A stretch of 64,000 bases of DNA from Allantophomopsis cytisporea (GCA_024752435.1 CP103032.1:1054001-1118000), one strand, 5' to 3'; numbered from the stretch's first letter, positions 36,146 through 48,728 are shown. The notes: generated from the sequence alone by a model not told the origin. Made by a program: numbers and translations.

Positions 36146-36835
36146 CTAATATTCCGAAGGAATACCGTAGCAGAAGCCGCAGAACAAAACCTGCCATGGA
36201 CCCCAATCTTCAAACGGGTCTTTAGGTAACGCTGCTATACCATTCGTGCCATGTGTTGCTCTCGAGTGATCTCGAAGCGCATCCTTGGACCTGAAGTCTG
36301 ATCGACACTCGAAGCAAACGCCGTGAAACTCGGACATGATCCAGTGTTCATGGAGGGCACTTTCGTTTTCAAATACAGCGTTGTCTGGCATGTTATAGAT
36401 ACATGTTGCACGATGACAACGTAGGTCTCTGGTAGCAGGAATGCGGCAAGTGTGGTCAATCATCCCTCCCCTCTCATAGAAGCTTGAGCTACAACCATCA
36501 CAATAATGGAGAGAAGGATGTCGAGACATAGGTGTACGTGGAGCTATCCTAGCGAACTTCATTTGATTGTCGTAGTGAATTCTCTTGATCGGGTCTTGAA
36601 GTGTGTGGTAGGCAGTCTGTACTGCGTGCCATTTATCTTGATCCCATTGCTTATCGCTGCCATCTGGAAGCAAACGAAGTGAGAGGGTTTTGAATGCCTT
36701 GGTAATTTCGTTCCCACTTGTGTTGCGATCGACACCTAGAATTTCATAGTGGTTCAAGTCTTGGAAAGTGTTGTTCAAGGTTGAAGATGTGCTATTTTTT
36801 CGAGGACGATTTGTTCGCAAACAACTGCTAGACAT
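36146..36835 (-). CDS. J-domain/zinc-finger protein with LPD instead of HPD
   Basis: A single-exon protein of 229 residues. Residues 27-95 fit a J-domain well: HYEILGVDRNTSGNEITKAF in helices I-II, then LRLLPDGSDK where the catalytic HPD would be, then a helix III with AVQTAYHTLQDP and the closing RIHYD. The first residue of HPD is Leu, so Hsp70 stimulation is expected to be lost. The C-terminal half has Cys/His clusters CDGCSSSF, CHRATC and CFECRSDFRSK followed by DHSRATH, similar in order to the protein at 13813-15079. That protein keeps HPD and has a longer finger array. The two probably belong to one lineage-expanded family. The frame and ends are clean, so this is not obviously a pseudogene. 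It may act as a J-like scaffold. Confidence 0.75.
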   Translation of the reverse strand: MSSSCLRTNRPRKNSTSSTLNNTFQDLNHYEILGVDRNTSGNEITKAFKTLSLRLLPDGSDKQWDQDKWHAVQTAYHTLQDPIKRIHYDNQMKFARIAPRTPMSRHPSLHYCDGCSSSFYERGGMIDHTCRIPATRDLRCHRATCIYNMPDNAVFENESALHEHWIMSEFHGVCFECRSDFRSKDALRDHSRATHGTNGIAALPKDPFEDWGPWQVLFCGFCYGIPSEY

Positions 36836-37415
36836 TTAGATATGCATCATGGCTAATCTAACGAAGAAAACTTGCCCCATTTTTATTGCTTCTGTGGGCA
36901 TGATGTATCTATGATAATTGTTCAGATGGCATATACAGGTAATATAAGTTGGGATGAAAGTTGAGTACTGATATGTATATCGTCGATACAGAAATATATT
37001 GTGTTGGGGAATGAAAAGTCATAACATAGAAAGAGTTATACGACTTAGTTGGAGTTCCTGGTTTCAGTACTGCAAATACTGTTCGAAAGAAAGAGCGACT
37101 CTGCCATCACAGTATGTCTCACGGGACGTCGCATCATGGAACTGAGTAAAAAAAGACATGAACCGTATTCAATTAAGACTTGAAAACTTGTTGACGTGTC
37201 TAATCGAGTAGTTAACCAAGATCTGTAATGTATAGCTTTGAAATGTCGAACCAACTTGCACTATTTGTGTGCGTGGTTTGAATTCAAGATTTTGGGTGCT
37301 TGATTCATTGGTATCATCTTCTTCGTCTTCTCACTTCAATCAGGAATGTGTCTTCGTCGAAGAAGCCTGCAACGACACAAATCCATATATTGAAGTCAGT
37401 TCGTTGTCTAGTCCT
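36836..37415. other. Intergenic, 580 bp
   Basis: AT-rich spacer holding the promoter of the LPD-type J protein (minus) and the 3' end of the methyltransferase transcript (minus). Nothing else is recognised. Confidence 0.5.
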
Positions 37416-38512
37416 TCATCCTACCTGGCCACCACCCAAGATATCCTTAATATTTATCTCGCCACTACCCCTCGTCAATGGTTTCGACTGGTTTGGACCT
37501 TCCTTCCAGCCAATCAAGAAGATCATTCTAAAGGTAGCAGGTATAGTGCCATCTTCATTACCATGAAGTGCTTTATAGATGGCTTCATTCGCAAGAAGAA
37601 CATCCCTCTGCATGGCGCCCATCTCTCTTCCCAAGATAGCATTACTCTCACCCATACTCTGCAAATCCTGCATCAAAGCAAAAGTATCTGGGTAATCCAC
37701 AATAATATCATCGATATCAACGGTCAAGAGCTTGAACCCAGCCTTGCCCAAAAGTCCACCAATGTCCCGCACATCAGCCAACGGACTTACGTGAGGACTG
37801 ACTCCTCCTCTTCTTTCTAGATCAGCAAGTTGGAGACTAGTGCGAAGCTCGAAGAGTGTATCGCCTCCAAACATTGCTGCAATGAAGGGCGAATCGGGCT
37901 TGAGAATGTTGTTGATCTGCGCTAGGAAACTTGGGAGGTCATTGATCCAATGCATACTCAGAGATGATAGGACAGCATCGAATGTATTCGCTTCATAAGG
38001 GAGATGTTCTTCATCCTCCAGCACCTCTCTTGTAAGGTTTATCTCCTTGTTGAATGGAAGATCGATGTCACGGTTTAATAATGATGGCGAAGAATCGGCG
38101 GCTGTGAGGTGTGATAACCGTGTAGATAGCGGGGCAGACGATGTCTTACTCGGATCTATATCGGGGTCAGGAACAGTAAGAGCTCGAGCTATGTTGCATG
38201 CATTTGCGCCGACATCAAGGACGCGTGGGAAATGTCGATTGATGTCCTAAACGAAATCAGTGTTGCAATCAACATACGAGACAAAGGCTTTCTTACAAGT
38301 AGTCTCTCAGCAAGGCGCATGGCGACTTCATCTTTCAAATAATCTGCCTGTCTACTCCTTTCCACGTCTTTTGCGGCGCGTTCTTTCTGCAGATATTTGG
38401 TTTTTCGATTGAAAACCTGGAGCGTTGGAGCCCCAGGAGCTTGTACGGCATAGCTTCGCAATTGTCGCGGCGCCTGTCTGGAGATGAAGGGTCTTAAAAA
38501 TTGACAATTCAT
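37416..38512 (-). CDS. Mitochondrial methyltransferase-fold protein, NDUFAF5 type
   Basis: A 348-residue protein from exons 38512-38297 and 38246-37416 with a 50-nt intron (GTAAGA...TTTAG). The N-terminus is basic and Ser/Arg-rich (RPFISRQAPRQLRSYAV), a likely mitochondrial targeting peptide. It is followed by FNRKTKYLQKERAA, which is characteristic of complex I assembly factor NDUFAF5. The SAM-binding motif I is VLDVGANACNIARAL, and later come FDAVLSSLSMHWINDLP and GFKLLTVDIDDI. NDUFAF5 hydroxylates an arginine of NDUFS7 early in complex I assembly. Fungi with complex I keep the gene. This assignment follows overall similarity; the activity itself is inferred. Splicing joins ERLL to DINRHFPRV in frame. 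Confidence 0.88.
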
Positions 38513-38992
38513 GGTGAAATATGGCGAAGATTATATGTAGGCATCAATTGGTATCGAAAGATTTAATATAACTTATGATCGCATTCAAGGATACATTTGA
38601 TATGTCATTGTCGATTTCGCAAGTAATGGTGACGTTCACGGCTTCTTGTTAGCTAAAACTACGGTAAGGTAAGGTAAGGTAGGTATTTTAAGTTGCCCAC
38701 CTCAGGATGGCACGGATGATTGGCACAGCCTCGTAGCCTTGCAGGTAGGGATCAACATTCTACTAGGTATTTTGTCACCTCCATTTGGTTCATGGGCCAG
38801 GCCAATCATAATGTTAAACAAAAGTGATAGCAAAAATTGGGTTATGGTATCTTTAATTTGTGCTCTAAAAGAGTAACTGAGCTCCCTCGATTGCATAATT
38901 CCTGAGTCAAAGACAATGCTTTCGCCAGCGCTATGTGATGCAACTTTTAAGCCCCTTGCATTAGAAGCATTTTCAGCCTTCCAGCAAAGTCC
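38513..38992. other. Intergenic, 480 bp
   Basis: Spacer between two minus-strand genes. It holds a short GGTAA repeat near 38662-38682. It must contain the methyltransferase promoter and the TAF4 3' UTR. Confidence 0.5.
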
Positions 38993-41052
38993 TTAAATAT
39001 TCACTTCCAACTTGTTGTACGCCTTCTGAAGCGCCTTGACCTCTTTGCCGTCATCTGCAAGTACAGCAACCCAGTCACGCATCTGGACCTTCTCGCCTCT
39101 AACTCTGTCCTCTCGAAGTTCTCCAATTCTTCGAACACCCTCAGAAGTCAGTCTCTGCTTCTCTGGTGCCTGTTGAACGGCCTGCCCACCACCTTGCGCA
39201 AGAATCTGTGTGTTGATCTTGCCAGGAGTACTAGCACCACTGCCGCCACCAGTCATCCAGGAATAAGTCTTTTTGCCCTTCTTACCGAACATGCTTCCAC
39301 CACCACCAAGAAAAGCAGCTGTTGTTTGATTTGCAGCTTTATGGTTCTGAGCCTCGGTTTGCTTTGCACTCTCTTTCTTCTTCATCTCCTTCTTCGTCGG
39401 TGCCTTTTCTCCAGGATCAGGAGCTACCGAGCCTGGAGTGCCCGGTGCGGCCGAAGCAGAACGTGGAGTTCCATCAGGATTGGTACGGTTCATTCTCTTC
39501 AAAAGACGTGCCTCTTCATAATCACGCTCGGCTTCTGCACTCGCACGAAGTGCCTTAGATAGCTCACTTGTCAAAGTAAGTTTGTTTCCAGGCGTCTTTG
39601 CACTATCCGAAAGTGGAGTTGGGAGACGAGAAATAGAAGAATGAGGACCTGCAGAACGTCAGTTGATGCTTTATATATTTGAGCGAGGTGCGTACGCTTT
39701 TGAGAGACGGTATGTGGACTTATCGCACTGTCCAAGCCAGTGCGAGGTGTCTCAACGGAATTGCCATTAGCCTCCACACCGTTCTCCACAGCGACATCAG
39801 CCCACTCAGCAGGAACTTGGGTTGTAGTCTGGCGACCCTTGGCAAGCTTAACAGCATCTTCAAGAAGAGTTCGCAGACGCTGGTTTGTTGCCAAAGACAA
39901 CAATGCGATCTGGTCAACAAGTGGTGAGTCGGCCGGTAGGAATGCGCCGCTAGTCTGCATGATCGAGCCGCCCGGTCCAGTTGCAGTCCGTACCTCAATA
40001 TCACCTCCTGTTCCTTCGCGAAAGTCTTGTGGTAAGCCAAAGTCACCCATTCTGCCTTGTTTATCAACGTTCAGTGCAAGACCATTATCGTGAGCAATGC
40101 GACCCATCTTGTAATGCAGAAACCCAGGCATAATAAAGGGATTGTTCATCTCATGTTGACGCGATTTTGCAAGGTTCACTGCAGCACTGTGCCAGGCGTG
40201 ATCAGCTGCCTTTCTCTCAAGTTCCTCCTGTGTCTTCTTGTCGGTTGGTTGACCTGGCTGATTTGCTGGGCCTGCGCCGTAGAACGATCCCTCCGATCCA
40301 GGTGGAAACTGAGTGAAACTTTGACCTGATGCGACTGTACCAGAACTGAAAGAATTGCTATAGCTTGTAGCTTGCGACTGGTGCTGTTGGGAAAAGAGGT
40401 TCGCGTTATAGTTTTCTTCTTCGCGAATATCGATACCTGTACCAGCCAAAACATCAAGCGCATCGTTCGCATCCTGCTTCTCCGGTTTCGATGGTGGTGG
40501 CATATCACCAGTTCGAGGTGGCATGTTGAAGTTGTTCGGGGGAGGAAGTAATGGTTGAGAGTTCTGGTTCTGAAAGTAGTTCTGGTGATTGGGTTGCGGT
40601 GGTTGTTGAAGGTGTGGAGGTGGATGCTGTTGCTGCTGAGGAGGAATTGGAGTTTGTGGTGGGTACGGGCTCTGAGGTTGTGATAGTCCTGTATGGGGAG
40701 CAGGTGTATTTGGGAGGCTGAGCGTGGGAGTCGTTGCACCGTTTGGCGCATATGGAGTATTGTAAACATTCTGGGGTATTTGTATATGACCAAAATGAGG
40801 GGATGATATGTGTGGCGATGTCAGACCTGAATTCGTTGCTGTATTATTCGGACTCATGGCTGTATATGGGGACTGGACATATGGCGTAGGCGGCTGTGAC
40901 GGCGTCCCTGTCCCTGGTGAATCAAGCCGTTGTCGCTTTGCCGCTGGCAGTGAGAAATTCCCAGGCGTTATTGGTGTCGCCGGAGGCGGCGGGGGAGAGA
41001 ATTGTTGCGCCGCCGGCGGTGGCTGGAACTGCTGAGGTTGAGGTTGCGCCAT
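38993..41052 (-). CDS. TAF4: TFIID subunit TAF4
   Basis: A 670-residue protein from exons 41052-39696 and 39648-38993. The 47-nt intron (GTACGC...CTGCAG, branch CAACTGAC) joins SQKR to PHSSISRLP in frame. The N-terminal 240 residues are low complexity, dominated by Pro, Gln, Ser and Asn. From about residue 275 comes the conserved TAF4 region: QEELERKAADHAWHSAAVNL, then LVDQIALLSLATNQRLRTLL, the histone-fold-like part that pairs with TAF12. The conserved C-terminal part has KALRASAEAERDYEEARLLK, a KKEMKKKESAK stretch and a closing DWVAVLADDGKEVKALQKAY. It is a core TFIID component for RNA polymerase II initiation. It is transcribed divergently from YSH1. Confidence 0.93.
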
Positions 41053-41557
41053 CTTGAGGGTAGTGAGGATCGTGCTTCGCTGTGCGTCCTACTCGTGCTG
41101 TGTATCAAAGCAGGCTCCTGGCCCGCTCTAGCTCTGTGTAAAGCAGTCCATCCAAAATCGACTCAACCGTATCGATCGTTCGAATTAGAAGCCGTACCGA
41201 TCGTGTTTTTGCGCTGGTCGGGCGTCTCAGGATTATCGCGATATTATGTAGTTGGTGACATCGCCATGCGCGAACGAAAGAGCTCGCGTCGCTAACGTAA
41301 TGATTTTGAGTCACGTGCTGACTATTCTCACAAGGCTGTGCAACGCGACTTCACAAAGCATTCCTACGGCATCTACGCTCAGTAACTACCATACCAATAC
41401 GACCTTCGAAAACCGTCTATACGATAACTCTTGGGTAGCTTCAAGGTCAATTTCAGGCCGAGCATGGTGGCGACATAGAATTTCAGGGTAGCGCAACTTC
41501 TTCGAGAAGTCTACAACATTTGCGCGAGCGCACTACGAAGCACACATAATTCAGATC
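41053..41557. promoter_or_regulatory. Divergent promoter between TAF4 and YSH1
   Basis: The two start codons are 505 bp apart and point away from each other, so both promoters and leaders must lie here. No TATA element or known operator was identified. Confidence 0.6.
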
Positions 41558-44461
41558 ATGGCATCAAAGCGCAAGGCTTCTGCCATGGCTCCTGCTATGG
41601 AAGAGCCGGTGGACCCTGCGGACGAGCTTATGTTTCTCTGTCTCGGAGGGGGAAACGAAGTAGGACGCTCTTGTCATATCGTACAATACAAAGGCAAAAC
41701 GGTCATGGTACGTCAATAAGGGCTATTTGGAAGCTTTGCATTACTGATGCTGGTAGCTTGATGCTGGTATGCATGCTGGATACGAAGGTCTTTCGTCGCT
41801 ACCTTTCTATGATGATTTCGATCTCAGTACAGTCGACGTACTTCTCATTAGCCAGTAAGCAGCCTTTCATTTTACACGTTAAAATTTGATAGCGGAATGT
41901 TATCTGGGCCATTTTGCAGTCTATTTATTTGCAGGACATGGTAGACAGAGCATATGGCTCTCGTGGAGGTTGAGCTGTTTTTCCTTATCTTTTTTTTTTT
42001 CTTTCCTTTTCTTGGATTACTATCAAATACCCCATCATGTACCGAGCAATCAATACAATCACGTCTACCACGAGGTCAATGCATGTTTTTGATACCGTCG
42101 TGATGATCTTGCCTCAAGATAGATGCTCGCCTTGTATCTAGAACTGCTTGGCGAGCTTCTTGCATTCCACAATAGAGCATTGCACCTGTTGTTATCAATT
42201 ACTAACCACGTGTGCAGTTTCCATGTTGACCATGCCGCCTCTTTACCTTATGTTCTTGCAAAGACGAACTTCAAGGGCCGGGTGTTCATGACGCATCCCA
42301 CAAAAGCAATTTACAAGTGGCTTATCCAGGACACAGTACGTGTCAGTGGGGCGAACTCAAATACAGCCTCTCAGCCTCTATACACAGAAGCTGACCACTT
42401 TGCTACGTTTCCTCAAATTGAAGCTATCGACTACCATACTACGCACACAATATCTTCTATTCGAATCACGCCTTATCCAGCTGGGCATGTTCTCGGAGCT
42501 GCAATGTTCTTGATCGAGATTGCGGGTCTCAAGATCTTTTTCACAGGTGATTATTCTCGAGAAGATGATAGACATTTGGTTTCTGCCGAAGTACCCAAAG
42601 GTGTCAAGATAGACGTTTTGATCACGGAATCAACTTATGGTGTTGCATCGCATGTTCCTCGAATTGAGAGAGAGCAAGCCTTGATGAAATCGATAACGGG
42701 CATTCTCAATCGTGGTGGAAGGGTCCTTATGCCGGTCTTTGCGCTTGGTAGAGCTCAGGAGCTTCTCCTAATTCTCGACGAGTACTGGGCACGTCACAAG
42801 GAGTTCCAGAAGATACCTATTTATTATGCTAGTAACTTGGCACGCAAGTGTATGCTTGTGTACCAGACATACGTTGGAGCAATGAACGACAACATCAAGC
42901 GTCTCTTCCGCGAGCGTATGGCTGAAGCTGAGGCATCTTCAGATGCAACTAGTCAAGCAGGACCCTGGGATTTCAAACACATTCGATCGCTGAAGAATCT
43001 CGATCGCTTTGATGATGTTGGGGGCTGCGTTATGCTTGCCAGTCCAGGTATGCTGCAGAATGGTGTGAGTAGAGAACTCTTGGAGAGATGGGCTCCAAGC
43101 GATAAGAATGGTGTTATTATCACGGGTTACAGTGTAGAAGGAACTATGGCCAAGCAAATTATGCAGGAACCTGACCAGATTCAAGCCATCATGTCACGGA
43201 ACACTGGTGCTGCAAGAAGGGGTCCTGGTGGTGGGGAGGGCGAGAAAGTCATGATTCCAAGGAGATGCAGTGTTCAGGAGTACAGTTTTGCAGCTCACGT
43301 TGATGGAGTGGAAAACAGAGAATTCATCGAGGAGGTGGGGGCGCCAGTAGTCATTCTTGTTCATGGCGAACAATACAACATGATGCGTTTGAAGTCTAAA
43401 TTGCTATCCCTCAATGCCGATAAGGCCACTAAAGTCAAAGTCTTCTCCCCAAGAAACTGCGAAGAACTTAAGATTCCCTTTAAGGCCGACAAGACCGCCA
43501 AGGTTGTCGGTAAGCTAGCATCTATTCCACCACCTCAGCCATCTACCAACGGCGAGATTGAAGACAACCAACTTATCACTGGAGTCTTGGTCCAAAACGA
43601 TTTCAAAATGTCCCTAATGGCCCCCGAAGACCTCCGCGAATACGCCGGTTTGACTACAACAACCATAACCTGCAAACAGAGGATGAAACTCAGTGCTGCA
43701 GGTATCGAGCTCATCAAATGGGCGTTGGAGGGCACTTTCGGCAGCATTGAGGAGTTAGGCTCCCCAGTAATTGTCAAAGAGGAGCAGAACGGGGATGGAG
43801 AGGACACACATATGAACGGGATCGAGAAGGCTGAATCTGACGAAGATACGGCAAACAGCACAGCATACTTGATCATGGGTTGCGTGATCGTGCGCTACGC
43901 ATCCAACGGCGAAGTTGAACTAGAATGGGAGGGTAACATGCTGAACGATGGTATTGCCGACGCCGTAATGGCCGTACTTTTTGAAGTGGAAAGCAGTCCC
44001 GCAGCTGTGAAACGTATGTTCCTCAGCTCTCACTCTAACATATTGAAGACCGCGTGCTAATCCCCGCAGAATCCTCTTCGAAGCACCCCCACACGCACGA
44101 TCTCCCCAAACGCAACCCGCACTCCAACCTCAGTCCTACCGAGCGCCTCGAGCGTCTCTTTCTCTTCCTGGAAGCGCAGTTCGGCGCAGACGCGCTGTCG
44201 CCAATTACGAGCCCCAAGTTACCAGCCAACTTGCTCACTAGCGAGGACGATGACGATGTAAAGGAATTAGAGGCTATGGAGATTGAGCGACTGCATAGCA
44301 TAGGCATTCCTGTGCCCGGTGTAGAAATCAAAATTGAGAAGATGCTGGCTAAGGTTTGGCTGGAGGATTTGGAGGTCGAGTGTGCGAACAAGGTATTTGG
44401 GGACCGAGTTAGAGCGGTAGTTGAGAGAGCCGTTGAGGTCATTGCCCCACTTTGGGGGTAG
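41558..44461 (+). CDS. YSH1: Cleavage/polyadenylation endonuclease Ysh1 (CPSF73)
   Basis: An 811-residue metallo-beta-lactamase/beta-CASP endonuclease that cleaves pre-mRNA at the poly(A) site. Exons are 41558-41707, 41757-41854, 42218-44013 and 44070-44461. Introns are 49, 363 and 56 nt. The second intron splits the first codon of the zinc-binding motif, and joining gives HFHVDH at residues 83-88, which confirms the junction. Other signatures are LGGGNEVGRSC near the N-terminus, FFTGDYSREDDRHL, LITESTYG, the beta-CASP core GRVLMPVFALGRAQELL, and the late histidine in YSFAAHVDG. The C-terminal CPSF73-100_C region ends with an acidic helix around SEDDDDVKELEAMEIER. The last exon is required; an unspliced frame would stop at TAA 44058-44060. 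Confidence 0.96.
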
Positions 44462-45184
44462 GCTCTGATAAAAGTGAAAAAGGACAAGGAAATGAAGGAA
44501 GATAAGAGGGTATATTAGGTGTTCGTATTGAGAGAATAAAAAGAAACTAAGAATAAATAGTCTATAAAGCCTTTTTGGTCACTTCCTTCAGGTGTTTTAG
44601 TACGAGCAGACACTACAGTTACATTGAAAAGTCAATATAAAATGGCTAAGGCGATGCGATGTTCCTGCAATTTTGTGGTGAATAGTAACTCCTCCGTAGC
44701 ATGCTGATATGTAGATCAAGTGAGGAAAGAAAGAGAAGTAGGTGCTTTCTATAGGAGCATTCACAGCTGTCAAGTAGTATTCGTTATTGAGGATATCTAT
44801 GAAGTTAAAACAGTACACTCCTAAGTGTACCTTCACACTTGATTTATAGAAATATATGGCCAGTTTTGAAGAAAGTTTCATAGCCACCGCGTTTGAAGTC
44901 TGCATAAATCAATATTCTTTATCTCCCCTTTTGGATGGGTAGATATCTGAACAGTCGCAATTATATAGTAGTGTAGAATATCACTCATGCCATGCCATAT
45001 ATTTGTTTTTCTTGAAGTGAATAGTATTTGAAATTGAAGTACTGAATGAGCGCGTGAGCGTCAGAAAGCTATAATTACAGTTAAAAAACCTAGAAGCGCA
45101 AGGGAAACATCTAAAGGGATATCAAATCAACGCAGTCGAAGTAAAATTACCGCCCATATGCAGAAACCAACCCATACCAAGTAT
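44462..45184. other. Intergenic between convergent genes
   Basis: AT-rich spacer containing the 3' UTRs of YSH1 (plus) and the VWA protein (minus). Nothing else is recognised. Confidence 0.5.
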
Positions 45185-46380
45185 TTACGAAGTTGCCGCT
45201 GACCTTCTACTCTCTCCACTTGCGCGCCTTCTGTCCAGTCGCTTGACCACGGCACCAAGCACCACCTTTAGAATGCCCTCACCAGTCAGGCCTCTCTCAA
45301 CCCCTCTTCCCTGCCAAGTAACAGTATCAACCATATCGCGTACTGCAATTCCTCTGTTCTCACCCAGCGCATCATCTAACTCATTCAACGCCTCCTTGGC
45401 TCCAGGCTCATTTCCAACCTGGAAGAACTGCACACCTATCTGCCAGCTAGGTGCATCCACACGATCAAGTCTCTTCGCAGCTGCAAGTAAGACTGATTCT
45501 AAATCATCGGTGGGGACACCATCCGTCAATACGATAATATTAATAGGTTTGAGTGGGTTCTCTAAGCCGCCGTCGTTCGTCTTCTCAAAATCCTCATAAG
45601 CTTTCAGATATGGGCGCAGAATTGCGTTGAGGCGCGTGCCGGTGGGCGTTCCACCAGATGGGCGTGTGGACTTGAAGATTGAGTCGACTTCCTCCGCGGT
45701 GCGGATACCCGTGTAGCCACCTGAAGTGCCATGTGGACGTGGGCTGCGCGCTGATGACTTGTGGTTGAGGAAGTAGATATCGATTCCATCCTGATCGTGC
45801 GAGGTGCAGATTGGAGTGATGGTTTTGAGGGCCGTTGATACTTCATTCCAAGACCGGCCAGCCATCGAGCCCGAATCATCAATCAGGAAGATAGTGTCAA
45901 AGGTGGAGAGAAAGGCATATGGACTGTCTCCTACTGGGATTGCCGGTAGCTCTACTGGGGCCGCGGCGGGGGTTGCTGTTGGGGCTGCTGGGGTGGTAGA
46001 CGAAGCTGGGGTATAAGCTGGCGGTGGCTCATTGAAAACCATTGTAGATGCTGGGTATGTTAGGTATGTGTATTTGTATTTTAGTAGAGCGTATACATAC
46101 CTGGTCTTCGCGTTGGTGGAGAAGGATTTAACATGGAATTCCTTGGTGTAGCATGTAATTCTGCTGCAGCAAGCAGAGAATGTGAGTCAACTAGGGAGTC
46201 TGGAGAGACTGGAGAGACTGGAGATGTTGCGGTATGTGAGTCCTTTGCTGATCTCGATGACCCATGTCTTGAGAGTCTGTTCTTGAAGAAGTTCATTTTG
46301 CTTTGCTTTGGAGTCGCATAAGGATCGATGATTGTATGTGTCTGCGGATCTTCGAAGAATTGAGTAGTTAGGTATGGCAT
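45185..46380 (-). CDS. von Willebrand factor A domain protein
   Basis: A 381-residue protein from exons 46380-46101 and 46050-45185. The 50-nt intron runs from GTATGT to ACCCAG and joins RRP to ASTMVFNEPPP in frame. The Ser/Pro-rich N-terminus with a proline and PPPAYTP stretch precedes a VWA domain (about residues 140-330). The metal-ion site is DDSGSMAG, with the supporting PSGGTPTGTRL and IIVLTDGVPTDD. The C-terminus is basic (KRLDRRRASGESRR). VWA domains of this fungal type are cytosolic and mediate protein binding; the partner is unknown. An in-frame ATG at 46296 (MNFFKNRLSRHG) may be the real start, since that basic segment looks like a natural N-terminus. Confidence 0.87.
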
Positions 46381-47230
46381 GTTGATTCACGAGGAAGACT
46401 AGTAATTTCTGAGTTTGTTTAACCTTTGGTAGTGTCTTTTTTGATAATCAGAAGGAGCTTTCCCATGGCTTTTAGTATTCTTGGTTTATATATCAACCAA
46501 TATTACGCCTCTGGCGCCAATTCCAAGAGGAATGCGATACAATGATACTCTTATGCCATTATGCCTAGGGGGCTGTAAGTGAGCCAAGGCATTTAGCAAA
46601 GCGCGAGGGCTCTTCTTTTGACGCATCTAATACCGTTGTGACTTAAGATTAATAATGTAGCTGTTTTGGATTTCGAAACATAAAAGAAATATGTACTGGT
46701 GTACAGTTGAGGTTGGATTGCACTTAGTTAGGTACGTACATTTGGCCTGAGGATGATGCTGCGCCTTGCAGAGGGCAGTGTCACTCACTACTTTACGACG
46801 TTACTTACTGGTACCTACTAGATTGTGGCTATGCGAGGCAGACTGGCAGAGTCGAGTGAGCCTCATTCTCACCATGTGCACTTTAATACTGTTACAATAT
46901 TGAGGATATGTACGTTGTTTTACTAGCGCAATATCTTATGAATCATTAGTCTAACAAATATTTACGATGCATCCTTCAGGTTTCAATATTGAAATTGCTA
47001 TGTTCTGATGGGTATCTCCTTCAACCCCGTACTACCGTTTTGTCTGACATACCAACACAATCTTCAAGTCGAAGAGGAATCTCGCCCCCAATGCTGATAA
47101 GCTCACCGGTCCCTCTTCCGTGGCCTTTGTATCTAACATAATATCAGCTTCTGAGATTAGGCCCATAACGCCCACCGATGCGCCTCCACATCCTACCATG
47201 TAACCAAACGCCTAAATTCTGTACTCCTCA
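46381..47230. other. Intergenic, 850 bp
   Basis: Promoter and leader of the VWA gene (minus) and the 3' region of the BTB-like gene (minus). No repeat or coding segment was recognised. Confidence 0.5.
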
Positions 47231-48728
47231 TCATCGAAAAGCGCCATCAGGTATGGGTTTCAAGACACTCCATGTCCCACGGCCCAAAACCGCCGAAGGC
47301 TTCCCTTCCTCAGGACTCCAATCCCAACTCTCAGCCGTAAATAGCCGCTTTGAAAATCGATCTACAACCATATTGCCATCGACTTGCAATCTAGGATCAT
47401 TCAGGTTCCTTGTGAATTCAAATTTGGGAGTCTTGCCTCCTTCTTCCCATCTATTCCCATTCCTATCTCTGTCCCAGCCAGCTCTGTTGATCCCAATGCT
47501 ACCCTTAAGCATAGCCTGTATGTAATCAAGTGCTGGCAGTATGCGTGTTCGTAGGCCACAATGTTTGTGATTTGCGTCAATTTGATAGGATGGTACTTGA
47601 CGCAGTGTAGTTATCAACTGCTCAACGTCACCACTATATGGTTCATGATACCCGTCGAAGGCAAATCCTGAGAGACGTAGGAGCTTTTTGTTAGTCAGAA
47701 ATTTTACCATCTCGCCGAGTTGATAGGAGTCGCAGGAGGCCGAACTGTCATAGCCTAGTTTGCATTGCCTTTCTCGAGAGCTGTAAAGAGCGAGGAAATG
47801 AGTCTCAATAGAAGATAGAGTAGCCAGGATGCATTCACGACGATAGAGAAGTTCAGCTTTCCCTACAGTCAGCATTGTGTAGGTCAATGGATGTGGAGGG
47901 CATACCTTCTATTTCATCAGGTAGATCCCACCAACTGGCTAAACCACTTGCCTCAGCCACGTCTTCGGTGTAAACCCATCTCGATGAGCCTCTTAGAACT
48001 AATTCCCTCGTGCACTGCGCCAGTCTAATAGGTTGATCGAGATACCAGGAGATCAAAATCTTCTGTCTGAGCAGCTCTTCAGTAGCAACAGACATAGTAG
48101 TCCCATCCTTGCCTGATTTGCCATATGTGGCTGGCCATTTGAACGTCTTTAGAGCCTTGACATACCGAGCCACAACAGGCAGACAATCAAATCGATCTGC
48201 CATGATCGCTAGACTCGCAAGATATACAACGGTAGGCTTTGTGATCGCCTCCGCGCCATGAAGTATTCGTAACAAGTCCCCAAAGACATTCTCACGTCCC
48301 ACAGCCCTCGACGCTTCGTCATCATCCTTGATCTCGATCCTAGGCAAGTCCGCTGCGTTTGCTTCCGTGGGTTGCACACCTCTTGTGAGAAGTTCTGCAA
48401 ATCGTTCCGAAATATCCCTGCCCTCTTTGAAAACCTCGGAACCGAGTAGACGCTCAAAGTATTTCGACGTCTTCTTTAGTGTGTCGAGACGTACTCGATA
48501 CAATCTCCTTGTAAACGTGTGCTTCTTCGCTGTCGGGACTTTCGTAGAGAGTGGTCGGCTGGTAGTGCCGGGAGTGGCAACCATTGCCAAAGAGGAGCCT
48601 TTGCTGTTCTCGAAGGTCACATCAAGGATAACATCGCCGGTAAGGCGGATATCAATGAGGTCATACGATTTGCCATCGATCTGAAGTGAAGCAGGAGCTT
48701 CTGCCGGAGTGGAGGGCAGCTCAGTCAT
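47231..48728 (-). CDS. BTB/POZ-like fungal protein
   Basis: A 484-residue protein from exons 48728-47906 and 47862-47231. The 43-nt intron has donor GTATGC, branch TGCTGACTG and acceptor GTAG, and joins DEIEG to KAELLYRRE in frame. The N-terminal third looks like a fungal BTB domain: GDVILDVTFENSKGSS, then RVRLDTLKKTSKYFERLLGS, where the helix after RLDTLKKTSKYF is the usual BTB dimer segment. The rest is helical, with YLASLAIMADRFDCLPVVARY (the BTB-adjacent helix pair) and a Cys/His-bearing C-terminal part (CKLGYDSSASC). Such proteins are common in Pezizomycotina and have no assigned role. BTB assignment is by pattern and moderately sure. Confidence 0.85.
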
